Assembly (NCBI RefSeq): GCF_013408655.1
Contig: NZ_JACCBP010000001.1
Location: forward strand, 3,038,001-3,102,000
Reading direction: 5' to 3'
Source: Pigmentiphaga litoralis
Lineage (GTDB): Bacteria; Pseudomonadota; Gammaproteobacteria; Burkholderiales; Burkholderiaceae_B
DNA: 64,000 bases
How positions within the stretch are numbered: position 1 is the first letter of the stretch; every line of letters begins with the position of its first letter. Below, one piece after another: positions 44,544-52,351 of this stretch. The notes below the pieces were generated by a model that saw only the letters and a program-made list of their open reading frames with translations, ran no database searches and had not been told where the DNA came from. The position numbers and the translations under genes were made by a program.

Positions 44544-45485
44544 ATGCAAAACCAGGCAGTGCTTCGCGTCGTATTCATTACCGGCATTTCCGGATCCGGC
44601 AAATCGGTTGCGCTCCGGACGCTGGAAGACGCCGGCTACAACTGTGTCGATAATCTGCCTGTGCGCTTCCTGCAGGAATTCGTGGCGGCCGCCCGCGACG
44701 AAGACCAGCAGCGGGTGGCGGTATCGATCGACGCCCGGTCCAGCGGCGACATCGCCAGCCTGCCGCGCATCATCGTCGCGCTGCGCAAGATGGGCACCGA
44801 GATCCGCGTGGTCTTCCTGGACGCCGACACCAACACCCTGGTAACCCGCTATTCCGAATCGCGCCGCCGCCATCCGCTGACCCAGAAGCTGTACCACCAG
44901 GGTGTCGCGCCGTCGGTCGAAGCCTGCATCTTCAGCGAACGCGAACTGCTCGGCCCGCTGCGTGAACTGGGCAATGTCATTGATACGACTGGGCTGACGC
45001 CAGGCCAATTGCGCGCCTGGGTCCGCAATGTGGTCCACGCCGACAGCCATCCGCTGGTGCTGACCTTCGAATCGTTCGCGTTCAAGGAAGGCGTGCCGCT
45101 GGATGCCGACCTGATGTTCGACATGCGCTGCCTGCCCAACCCGCACTACGATCCCCTGCTGCGGCCCCTGACCGGTCGCGATGCGCCGGTCGCCGCTTAC
45201 CTTGCGGGGATCCCGGTCGTTCAGCGGATGATCGATGATATTGCCGGCTTTATCCGCACATGGCTTCCCCAGTACATGCAGGACACTCGGAGCTACCTGA
45301 CGGTGGCGATAGGCTGCACGGGCGGCAAACATCGGTCGGTCTACGTTGTGGAACGGCTGGCCGCGCTGTTTGCTGACCAGGGCCAGGTACTGGTGCGCCA
45401 CCGCGCGCAAAAACAATTCGACCTGCATGACCAGGTTGCCCACGATCTGGTCCCCAACGCCCCTGCCCGGAGTGCTTCGAGATGA
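44544..45485 (+). CDS. rapZ: RNase adapter/nucleotide-binding protein RapZ
   Basis: The 313-residue P-loop protein has Walker A TGISGSGKSVALRTLEDAGY at residues 13-32, the RapZ motif DNLPVRFL, and C-terminal IGCTGGKHRSVYVVERLA. In E. coli RapZ controls glucosamine-6-phosphate synthase by binding small RNAs; the C-terminal RNA-binding domain is present. The ATG at 44544 excludes upstream sequence overlapping hprK. It ends in ATGA overlap with rlpA. Confidence 0.95.
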   Translation: MQNQAVLRVVFITGISGSGKSVALRTLEDAGYNCVDNLPVRFLQEFVAAARDEDQQRVAVSIDARSSGDIASLPRIIVALRKMGTEIRVVFLDADTNTLVTRYSESRRRHPLTQKLYHQGVAPSVEACIFSERELLGPLRELGNVIDTTGLTPGQLRAWVRNVVHADSHPLVLTFESFAFKEGVPLDADLMFDMRCLPNPHYDPLLRPLTGRDAPVAAYLAGIPVVQRMIDDIAGFIRTWLPQYMQDTRSYLTVAIGCTGGKHRSVYVVERLAALFADQGQVLVRHRAQKQFDLHDQVAHDLVPNAPARSASR

Positions 45486-46882
45486 CCCTGACGCCCAGCC
45501 GCACCACCGTCATGGCCGCGACCCTTGCCGCGTTTGCGCTGGCAGGCTGCGGCAGTACGCCCACCAAGAGTGGCGGCAGCGTGGCGTCGTCGGGCGGCAA
45601 AGGCGGGGGGTACTACAAGGACGACGGCCCGGAAGACAATCCGCCGGCCAACCTGGACATGGTGCCGGATGCCCTGCCCCAGCTCGAACCGCTGGCCAGC
45701 GGTCCGAACAAGCCGTATGTGATCTTCGGCAAACGGTATGTGCCTGATACCACCCAGCAGGCCTACACCGCGCGCGGCGTGGCCTCGTGGTACGGCAAGA
45801 AATTCCATGGCGCGCGGACGTCGAACGGCGAGATCTACGACATGTACGCCATGACGGCCGCCCACCCGACGATGCCGATTCCCAGCTACGCGCGGGTCAC
45901 CAGGGTGGCGAACAACAAGTCGGTGATCGTGCGGATCAACGATCGCGGGCCCTTCCACAGCGATCGGCTGATCGACCTGTCCTACACGGCGGCGCACAAG
46001 CTGGGCATCCTGGGCAAGGGCAGTTCGGAAGTGGTGGTGGAACTGCTGATGCCGGCGGAAATCGCGCGGATCCGGGCGGAACGCAATGGCGAGCCGGTGC
46101 TGGCGATGGCGCCGGCGGGGTCGGCTGGGTCGGCTGGGTCTGCGGGGTCTATGGGGTCTGCCGGGGCGGCTTTGCCGGTGGCGTCGAATTACACCGGCGT
46201 GGCCACAACGACCGGGACGGGTCCTGAGATCGACGCGATTGCCATGACGATGCCCGTCGAACCCACGGCCGGCGCCTTGCCGGTGCAGATCCTGGCGCCG
46301 ACGCCGGCGTTGCGGCCGGCACCGCGTCCAAGCGCCACGGTGGCCGGAGCGGACGGCGCGTGGACTGGCGCGGGCGCGGGTTCGGTCAATGGGGCGTCCG
46401 GGGCGGAGGTTGCTGGGGCGACCGGGGCGACCGGCGCGGCAGGTGGCTCTGGCGCGGGTTATCCAGCCGGGTCGGGTTCTGCCTACGGGTCTTCTACCTA
46501 CGGGTCTTCTACCTACGGGTCTTCTGCCTACGGATCAGGTTCTGCCTATGGGTCAGGCGGCAGCTCCGGGGCGGCTTCACCTTCGTACCAGGCGTCGGCG
46601 CCGGTTACCGTGCCGTCGACCTATCGACCTACTCCAGTCTCTGCGCCGCTAAGTTCTGGCATTTACCTGCAAGTTGGCGCCTTCAACGGCGAACGCAACG
46701 CCGAAGACCTGGTCAACCGTATCCGTACTCGGGTACCGGACGTCGAGGCCCTGCGTGTGGTCAGCGGCGGCAGTCTGCATCGGGTTCAGGTCGGCCCGTA
46801 CCCGGACCGCGAAGCCGCCATGGCGGCAGCCCAGCGCATGCAGGCGCGGGTGGATGTCACGCCGGTGATCGTTACGCGGTAG
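45482..46882 (+). CDS. rlpA: septal ring lytic transglycosylase RlpA-type lipoprotein
   Basis: The 466-residue protein has a lipoprotein signal (LAAFALAGC, lipidated Cys near residue 23), a double-psi beta-barrel domain (ARGVASWYGKKFHGARTSNG, TNLRN-like RVANNKSVIVRINDRGPFH), a long Gly/Ser/Ala-rich linker of about 170 residues, and a C-terminal SPOR domain (GIYLQVGAFNGERNAEDLV) that binds denuded septal peptidoglycan. The linker contains in-frame DNA repeats, so its length could vary between strains. Overlaps rapZ by four bases. Confidence 0.92.
   Translation: MTLTPSRTTVMAATLAAFALAGCGSTPTKSGGSVASSGGKGGGYYKDDGPEDNPPANLDMVPDALPQLEPLASGPNKPYVIFGKRYVPDTTQQAYTARGVASWYGKKFHGARTSNGEIYDMYAMTAAHPTMPIPSYARVTRVANNKSVIVRINDRGPFHSDRLIDLSYTAAHKLGILGKGSSEVVVELLMPAEIARIRAERNGEPVLAMAPAGSAGSAGSAGSMGSAGAALPVASNYTGVATTTGTGPEIDAIAMTMPVEPTAGALPVQILAPTPALRPAPRPSATVAGADGAWTGAGAGSVNGASGAEVAGATGATGAAGGSGAGYPAGSGSAYGSSTYGSSTYGSSAYGSGSAYGSGGSSGAASPSYQASAPVTVPSTYRPTPVSAPLSSGIYLQVGAFNGERNAEDLVNRIRTRVPDVEALRVVSGGSLHRVQVGPYPDREAAMAAAQRMQARVDVTPVIVTR
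46115..46159 (+). repeat. 9-bp in-frame tandem repeat in rlpA linker
   Basis: Five units of the form GCTGGGTCG (Ala/Met-Gly-Ser) follow one another. The period keeps the reading frame, so unit loss or gain would change only linker length. Confidence 0.85.
46484..46528 (+). repeat. 15-bp in-frame tandem repeat in rlpA linker
   Basis: TACGGGTCTTCTACC occurs twice and a one-base variant once, encoding Tyr-Gly-Ser-Ser-Thr/Ala. A degenerate 18-base unit follows at 46529-46546. Confidence 0.9.
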
Positions 46883-46978
46883 ACGCCCTGCGCTGCGGCG
46901 CTTTGCGGGGATCCTGTGCTGTGACGCGGTGTGAGGGCGCGGTGTTAGGGCTGGTTTCGGCGACTCAAGTCTCTGCCA

Positions 46979-47767
46979 TCAGGAGTGCAGGCTGAACGGC
47001 ATGGCCGTCTGCCGGCTGGATTGCTCCAGTCGCAGCAGGAACTGCTTGCGCGGCAGGCCACCTGCGTAGCCGGTCAACGCGCCGTCGCTGCCAATTACGC
47101 GATGGCATGGGATCAATACTGAAATCGGATTGCGCCCAACCGCACCGGCCACGGCGCGAACGGCGGTCGGCGGATAGCCGATACGATGCGTCAACGCCGC
47201 GTAGCTTTCCGTTTCGCCGTACGCAATCCCCAGCAATCCCTGCCATACCGCTTCCTGGAACGGCGTCCCGCTCGGTGACAACGCCGTCCTGAACGCCTCA
47301 CGTTCCCCGTTGAACCACGCCTGTATGTCTTCCTGCGCTTCGTTCAGGAACGCATGGTCACTTGCTGCTTCCCACTCTGGCGTCAGTTCCGGCAGGTATT
47401 TCTGATCGTTGACGAACCACGCGCCTGCAAGGCCATTTGCGGGGTGGTCACCCACAACTGCTAGCCCTTGCTCGGCCAAGCCCACGCAATCCGCCGGATG
47501 CCCATGCGCACGCACCGCGATGCGCAAGGCGCCAAGCGGCGTTCCCATGTCCAGATATCGCCATCGGGTCGGTGCGGTCCTGAGCGTTGACGCGGGTCGG
47601 GTCGGTGACGGCGTTGACGCGGGTCGGGTCGGTGATGGCATTGAAGGTGCCTGGGTCGATAACGGCGTCGGGGTAGCTGCCGATGGCCGCGGCTCCGCGG
47701 TATGTCCCTCGGCTAAAGCCACCGCGGAGCTTGGCGGGATCCGGGCGTCTGAAGGAGTTGGTCGCAT
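46979..47767 (-). CDS. methylated-DNA--[protein]-cysteine S-methyltransferase
   Basis: The C-terminal domain contains the alkyl-acceptor motif NPISVLIPCHRVIG and GYAGGLPRKQFLL, typical of Ogt/AGT enzymes that remove methyl groups from O6-methylguanine in a suicide reaction. The N-terminal about 70 residues are Pro/Ser/Thr-rich and contain a 27-bp duplicated DNA unit, so they are probably disordered and not needed for the catalytic core, which begins near WRYLDMGTPLGALRIA. The ATG at 47765-47767 is used; a TTG eight codons earlier is possible. Gene length (262 residues) exceeds the usual 160-190. Confidence 0.88.
   Translation of the reverse strand: MRPTPSDARIPPSSAVALAEGHTAEPRPSAATPTPLSTQAPSMPSPTRPASTPSPTRPASTLRTAPTRWRYLDMGTPLGALRIAVRAHGHPADCVGLAEQGLAVVGDHPANGLAGAWFVNDQKYLPELTPEWEAASDHAFLNEAQEDIQAWFNGEREAFRTALSPSGTPFQEAVWQGLLGIAYGETESYAALTHRIGYPPTAVRAVAGAVGRNPISVLIPCHRVIGSDGALTGYAGGLPRKQFLLRLEQSSRQTAMPFSLHS
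47584..47637 (-). repeat. 27-bp tandem duplication in the MGMT gene
   Basis: GCGTTGACGCGGGTCGGGTC with its following seven bases is repeated at 47584 and 47611 with about two differences. It encodes the doubled PSPTRPAST segment of the N-terminal extension and stays in frame. Confidence 0.88.
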
Positions 47768-48229
47768 TGAGAAGGTGTGCTCTGTCGTCAATCAGGGAAA
47801 GCTGATGCTGTGAGTATTGCGGATGCGCAGCGCGTTGTCATGGTGGAAGCTCCACAGCCCCGTCGGCGCAAGCCTGACGTGACAAGGACACGCAGTTCCA
47901 ATCGTGCATTCGGCGCGTGGCGCGCATGCTGGCAACACCAGTCCAGGCAGAACACGGCGGCGTTGCGGGCGTCGTCAGCCGTGGCACCTTCGTTGCCACG
48001 GCGCGTTGCCGGAGCATGCGTTGGACTGGCTTTTTCGCTGCCTGGCAGCGTTGCCGGAGACGTACCCATGCATTCCACCGTTCCCTCTCGTCCGGCCGAC
48101 TACCCGGCGCTGGACGCAGGCGCCCACAGGTCGTTCACCCGCAAGCCGTGCGCCGGGCGCAGGCATGACGGTCTGGGGCACCGCAGCCTCAGGCACGCCG
48201 CATTCAGGTGCGGCAACGTCGCGCCTGGC
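47768..48229. other. 462-base gap without a supported gene
   Basis: The stretch between the MGMT gene and rsmI holds overlapping open frames on both strands, none with family likeness. A 96-codon reverse frame ending at 47788 overlaps the alternative TTG start of the MGMT gene. GCGTTGCCGGAG occurs twice about 45 bases apart. RNase P RNA landmarks were looked for and not found. Confidence 0.5.
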
Positions 48230-49264
48230 CTATTCTTCGTCGCCTTTCCCGTTCTTGATCGCCAGCGCACGGGCATACAAGGCGTCGCGGGGCAGGCCCG
48301 TAATCTTGGCGGCCACCTTGGCGCAGTCCCGCACGCTCATCACTTCCAGCAGGGCCTGGACGACTTCTTCCGTCCGGGCATCGAGCATGTCGCTTTCCGG
48401 CGCGGCGGCAGCCCCCACGATCAGCACGAACTCGCCCTGCGCGCGCTGGGGGTGCGCCACCAGCCAGTCCTGCGCGTCGGCCAGCGGCAAGGTCACGATC
48501 TCTTCGAAGCGTTTGGTCAATTCCCGGGCAATGGTCAGGGGCCGCTCGGGCCCGCAGACGGCCAGCAAGTCTGCCAGCGTGGCCGACAGGCGGTGCGGCG
48601 ACTCGTACATGGCCACCGGCGCCTGCAGACGGCACCACTCTTCCAGCCAGCGTCGGCGGGCCACCGGCTTGGGCGGCGGAAAGCCAGCGAAGGCAAAGGC
48701 CGGATTTTCGTCGGTGGTCACGCCGCTGGCCATCAGCGCTGCGATCACCGCGCTTGGACCGGGCACTGGTACGACCGGATAGCCGGCCTCACGCACCACC
48801 CGGACCACGCGCGCCCCCGGGTCGCTCACCCCGGGTGCACCGGCATCCGACACCAGCGCCACTCGCTCGCCCGCAGCCAGTCGGCCGACGATGGCTTCGG
48901 CCACTTGCGCTTCGTTATGACGATGCGCCGCAATCAATGGCGTGCGGATGCCCCAGGCGTCAAGCAGCGGCCGCGTCAACCGCGTGTCTTCGGCCGCAAT
49001 CACGTCCGCCTGCTGCAGGCTGATCTGGGCGCGCAGGCTCAGGTCCCCCAGGTTACCGATGGGCGTCGCCACGACATACAAGGCCGGCTTGGGCCAGAAC
49101 TGCGTCGCGACCCGGTCCGCCATGCGCATCCAGGCGCTGGAGGGCGACGTGGGCACCGCAACCGTGTCTGCGCCAAGCGGGTTCGTCACATGCGGAAGCC
49201 CGCCGGTCTCGTCTTTCTCGGACGCACTCGCGCCAGAGGGGGTCATGCCAGGTTCGTTTTGCAT
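48230..49264 (-). CDS. rsmI: 16S rRNA (cytidine-1402-2'-O)-methyltransferase
   Basis: The 344-residue protein methylates the ribose of C1402 of 16S rRNA with SAM. The core has LYVVATPIGNLGDLSLRA, AEDTRLTRPLLDAWG, VSDAGAPGVSDPGARVV and MYESPHRL, all RsmI motifs. About 55 residues precede the core, of low complexity, so a downstream start (MRMADRVATQ) is plausible. Divergent from yraN by 56 bases. Confidence 0.94.
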   Translation of the reverse strand: MQNEPGMTPSGASASEKDETGGLPHVTNPLGADTVAVPTSPSSAWMRMADRVATQFWPKPALYVVATPIGNLGDLSLRAQISLQQADVIAAEDTRLTRPLLDAWGIRTPLIAAHRHNEAQVAEAIVGRLAAGERVALVSDAGAPGVSDPGARVVRVVREAGYPVVPVPGPSAVIAALMASGVTTDENPAFAFAGFPPPKPVARRRWLEEWCRLQAPVAMYESPHRLSATLADLLAVCGPERPLTIARELTKRFEEIVTLPLADAQDWLVAHPQRAQGEFVLIVGAAAAPESDMLDARTEEVVQALLEVMSVRDCAKVAAKITGLPRDALYARALAIKNGKGDEE

Positions 49265-49320
49265 CCCGTGAGGATACCCGAGCGTCCAGCCCCTTGGCTT
49301 TCAGGTCTGGGGACTCAGCC

Positions 49321-49980
49321 ATGAACACCGGCAAGCCTTCCCGTCCCACGCTGACTGTCATGCGGTCCCGCCAAAGGGTGGTAGCTGACGCTTCGGCCAA
49401 TGGACTTGGTGCCGACGCCGCACCACAAAGCCCGCCTTCGACAACGGTTGAATGCTCGGCTGCACCGGATGCCCTGGAACCAGATGCTGCCGCCCCGCCC
49501 CCCCTCACCCACCACGGCGAATTCGACGCCGCGCGGGTCGCCCAGCGGCGGGCGCGGCGTCGGCGGCAGCGCAAGGCCTGCGTCAGGCTGCCGGACAGCC
49601 CAGAGGCGCTGCCCGAACTCAAACGCTCGCCCACGCAGCGCGTGGGCGACGCCGCCGAAAATGAAGCCCTTCGCCTGCTGGAGCAGAGCGGCCTGGTGCT
49701 GGTTGCCCGAAACCTGGCGTGCCGGCAGGGCGAGATCGACCTGATCATGATGGACCGCGACACCCTCGTTTTCGTGGAGGTACGGCATCGGGCCGCCTCC
49801 CGCTTCGGTGGCGCCGCGGCCAGCGTGGGCCGGGCCAAGCAGCGCCGGGTGCAGCTCGCCGCGCAATTCTTCCTGGTATATCGCTGGCAAGGGCCGCTGC
49901 CGCCCTGCCGGTTCGACGTGGTAGCCCAGGACGCGCAGGGGATGCATTGGCTGCAGGGCGCCTTCGGGGCGGTCGGTTGA
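49321..49980 (+). CDS. yraN: YraN family (UPF0102) endonuclease-like protein
   Basis: The C-terminal 120 residues match YraN/UPF0102: GDAAENEALRLLEQSGLVLV, NLACRQGEIDLIMMD and VFVEVRHRAASRFGGAAAS, which carry the E-ID-EVR pattern of a PD-(D/E)XK nuclease fold. The N-terminal about 100 residues are Ala/Arg-rich and not part of the family. The ATG at 49321 is used; an in-frame TTG at 49294 and ATG at 49360 are alternatives. It is placed between rsmI and the SIS gene, as in many proteobacteria. Confidence 0.9.
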   Translation: MNTGKPSRPTLTVMRSRQRVVADASANGLGADAAPQSPPSTTVECSAAPDALEPDAAAPPPLTHHGEFDAARVAQRRARRRRQRKACVRLPDSPEALPELKRSPTQRVGDAAENEALRLLEQSGLVLVARNLACRQGEIDLIMMDRDTLVFVEVRHRAASRFGGAAASVGRAKQRRVQLAAQFFLVYRWQGPLPPCRFDVVAQDAQGMHWLQGAFGAVG

Positions 49981-50070
49981 GGACAGCGCGGCCCGTGGCC
50001 GGTTACAGTGGACACACTTTGGGCGAACGACGCCCGTTTCCGCCATCCGGCCACATGAGATAATTCGCGC

Positions 50071-50661
50071 ATGGACCTTTCTGCCCGCATTTCCGCTCAT
50101 TTTCGTGACGCCATCGCGCTCTTCGAACAGTCGCAAGACGTGCTGCCCGCGCCAACGGCTGCCGCCGTGGATGCGTGTTTCCACACGTTGACCAACAACG
50201 GCAAGATCCTGGCCTGCGGCAACGGCGGTTCGGCCGCCGACGCCCAGCACTTCGTTGCCGAACTGGTCGGCCGGTTCGAACGCGAACGCCTGCCCCTGGC
50301 GGCGATCGCGCTGAATACCGACACCTCTATCCTGACTGCGGTGGGGAACGACTTCGGCTATGACCGGGTCTTCTCTCAGCAGGTCAACGCACTGGGTCAG
50401 CCCGGCGACGTGCTGCTGGCGATTTCGACCAGCGGCAATTCGACCAACGTCATCCAGGCGATCGAGGCGGCCCAGTCACGTGAAATGCACGTGATCGCCT
50501 TGACCGGCAAGGGTGGCGGGCAGATCGGCGCGATGCTGGCCGAGACCGACGTTCACCTGTGCGTCCCTCACGACCGCACTCTGCGGATCCAGGAAGTCCA
50601 CATCCTGCTGTTGCATGCCATATGCGACGGCATCGATGCCCAATTGCTCGGAGACATGTAA
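50071..50661 (+). CDS. SIS-domain phosphoheptose isomerase/DiaA-like protein
   Basis: The 196-residue SIS protein has ILACGNGGSAADAQHFVAEL, LLAISTSGNSTNVIQAI and the C-terminal DRTLRIQEVHILLLHAICD. The family includes GmhA (sedoheptulose-7-phosphate to heptose-7-phosphate) and DiaA, the DnaA-binding initiator. Gene order with yraN and a BON lipoprotein matches the E. coli diaA locus, but the active-site-like residues also fit GmhA; I cannot separate them by sequence alone. Its stop (TAATG) overlaps the next start by one base. Confidence 0.88.
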   Translation: MDLSARISAHFRDAIALFEQSQDVLPAPTAAAVDACFHTLTNNGKILACGNGGSAADAQHFVAELVGRFERERLPLAAIALNTDTSILTAVGNDFGYDRVFSQQVNALGQPGDVLLAISTSGNSTNVIQAIEAAQSREMHVIALTGKGGGQIGAMLAETDVHLCVPHDRTLRIQEVHILLLHAICDGIDAQLLGDM

Positions 50662-51332
50662 TGCCGCACACCCCTCTGCTGACGCTCGCCCGCCCGATCG
50701 CGGTCGCCCTTGCCATCGCCACCGGCGCACTGGCCGTGGGCGGTTGCATCCCCATCATCATGGGCGGCGCGGTCATGGGCACGTTTGCAGCGACCGACCG
50801 CCGCACCATGGGCAACCAGGTCGAAGACCAAAGCATCGAACTCAAATCCAGCAACCGCATTTCGGGCCGCTATGGCGACAAGGGTCACGTCGTCATCAAC
50901 GCGTACAACCGCAAGGTGCTGCTGACCGGTGAAGTCCCGAACGACGCGGCCAAGGCCGATGCCGAACTGCAGGCGTCCACGATCGAAAACGTGCGGTCGG
51001 TGATCAACGAATTGCAGGTCGGCCCGCCAAGCTCGCTGACGACCCGTTCCAACGACACGCTCATCACCGGCAAGGTGAAGGCCTCGCTGATCGACGCCAA
51101 GGATTTGTTCGCCAACGCTTTCCTGATCAACACGCAGCGTGGCACCGTCTACCTGATGGGCCGCGTGACCGAACGTGAAGGCAAGCGCGCCGCGTCGATC
51201 GCCGCCGGCGTCAGCGGGGTGACCAAGGTCGTGAAGGTGTTCGATTACATCACCGAAGCCGAGCTGGCCGACCTGTCGAAGGTCAAAGCCGAGCAGGACG
51301 AAGCCGCCAAGAACGCACCGGGCGCGAAGTAA
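50661..51332 (+). CDS. BON-domain outer-membrane lipoprotein (DolP/YraP-like)
   Basis: The 223-residue protein has a lipoprotein signal with LAVGGC (Cys near residue 29) and two BON domains (roughly residues 70-140 and 145-215) with the glycines typical of the fold (INAYNRKVLLTGEVPN and GTVYLMGRVTEREG). DolP helps outer membrane integrity and regulates cell-wall amidases. The ATG at 50661 uses GGAG within the preceding gene. Located after the SIS gene, as dolP follows diaA in enteric bacteria. Confidence 0.92.
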   Translation: MPHTPLLTLARPIAVALAIATGALAVGGCIPIIMGGAVMGTFAATDRRTMGNQVEDQSIELKSSNRISGRYGDKGHVVINAYNRKVLLTGEVPNDAAKADAELQASTIENVRSVINELQVGPPSSLTTRSNDTLITGKVKASLIDAKDLFANAFLINTQRGTVYLMGRVTEREGKRAASIAAGVSGVTKVVKVFDYITEAELADLSKVKAEQDEAAKNAPGAK

Positions 51333-51499
51333 GGCGCCAATAGGAAGGTAACGGGCGCGGCGGCAAACTTTCCGCTTACGGCACCGCTTGATTGCAGCGA
51401 TGCATTGTTGAAGGGGTGCCGGGCAGCGGCGCTGTCCGACCGCAGGTCAGCCCGTTTGCGTTATTTGCACGCCGGGCTGCCTGGCTCCCGTCCGTACTG

Positions 51500-51796
51500 A
51501 TGCCCCCCTTTCCCTACCATCGGATCAATATCGTCGGCGCACCCGGTTCCGAGACGTCGACGCTGGCGTGCGCCCTGGCGACAGAGATCGGCGGCCGGTT
51601 CATCGACGCGGACGATTTCTACTGGAAGCCGACGGACCCGCCCTTCAGAGACAAGGTGGATACACCGGCGCGCCTGTCCGCCCTGCTCTCGGCCATGGCA
51701 GAACGCACCTGCCGCGTGATGCGATTCGATGGTGACCAGCCCGTATCGGATCGTGTGCAGGCCATCGTGCAAGGCGCCGCACGTCACGCCTGCTAA
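51500..51796 (+). pseudogene. truncated P-loop (adenylate kinase-like) ATPase remnant
   Basis: Ninety-eight residues resemble the start of small FlaR/adenylate-kinase-like ATPases: HRINIVGAPGSETSTLACAL, FIDADDFYWKPTDPPFRDK and DTPARLSALLSAM. The Walker A has GSETST where family members usually have GSGTST, and the protein stops after about half the normal length with an unrelated tail. No remaining half is found in other frames. The gene is probably broken. Confidence 0.65.
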
Positions 51797-51865
51797 CGAC
51801 TGTCGCTTCACTGTCGAGCCGCCGTCGCTTGACGCTACGTACTTCCCCGGGGGATCATCCGCCCC

Positions 51866-52225
51866 ATGCATGCCCTTCGGACCTTTCGCTTTCTGCACCT
51901 TACCGTGCTGCTTTGGTTCGCCATGACGCTGGGGGCAGCCATTGCGTCGCCGATCATCAAGCCGGCGCTGTTCGATGTGATCTGCTCGGGTTCGGGCGTC
52001 GTCAAGATCATCGTGCATGACCAGGATTCGTCTGCGGGCGACGGTGACCGCATGGTCATGGATTGCCCGTTGTGCTTCGCGCCCGTTGGTCTCATGCCCA
52101 CGCCGGTGCGGGTGGCGCAGACGTCCGATCCGCTCGCCTACGTCCTCAAGTCCATTCCAGCGGCCCGTCTTGCGGCCGCCACGCTCTCGCCTCTTCCGGC
52201 GCGAGGGCCTCCCTCGCTGACCTGA
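51866..52225 (+). CDS. DUF2946-family secreted protein
   Basis: The 119-residue protein has an N-terminal signal/anchor (FLHLTVLLWFAMTLGAAIAS) and the DUF2946 residues FDVICSGSG, VHDQD and DCPLCF, a conserved Cys/His set suggesting metal binding. DUF2946 genes often stand next to TonB receptors for copper or iron, as here with the gene at 52352. Function is inferred from this pairing and the Cys motifs. Confidence 0.72.
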   Translation: MHALRTFRFLHLTVLLWFAMTLGAAIASPIIKPALFDVICSGSGVVKIIVHDQDSSAGDGDRMVMDCPLCFAPVGLMPTPVRVAQTSDPLAYVLKSIPAARLAAATLSPLPARGPPSLT

Positions 52226-52351
52226 CCTCGACGCTCGTGCAGTCGTGAAGGATCCCTGCGGATCCGTTTTCCGACTGCGTCTTTCTTGCCTCGTGCCTTG
52301 CACCGCCGGCCCCGCCGTGCGGGCAGGGACACGTCCCGATCAGGTTTTGCC

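Noticed and set aside
47768..48229. RNase P RNA gene near rsmI
   Set aside because: The conserved GAGGAAAGTCC and ACAGAA-type landmarks were looked for and are absent.
47777..49324. 515-codon forward frame over rsmI and the gap before it
   Set aside because: Antisense of rsmI for most of its length; no recognisable domain in the part covering the gap.
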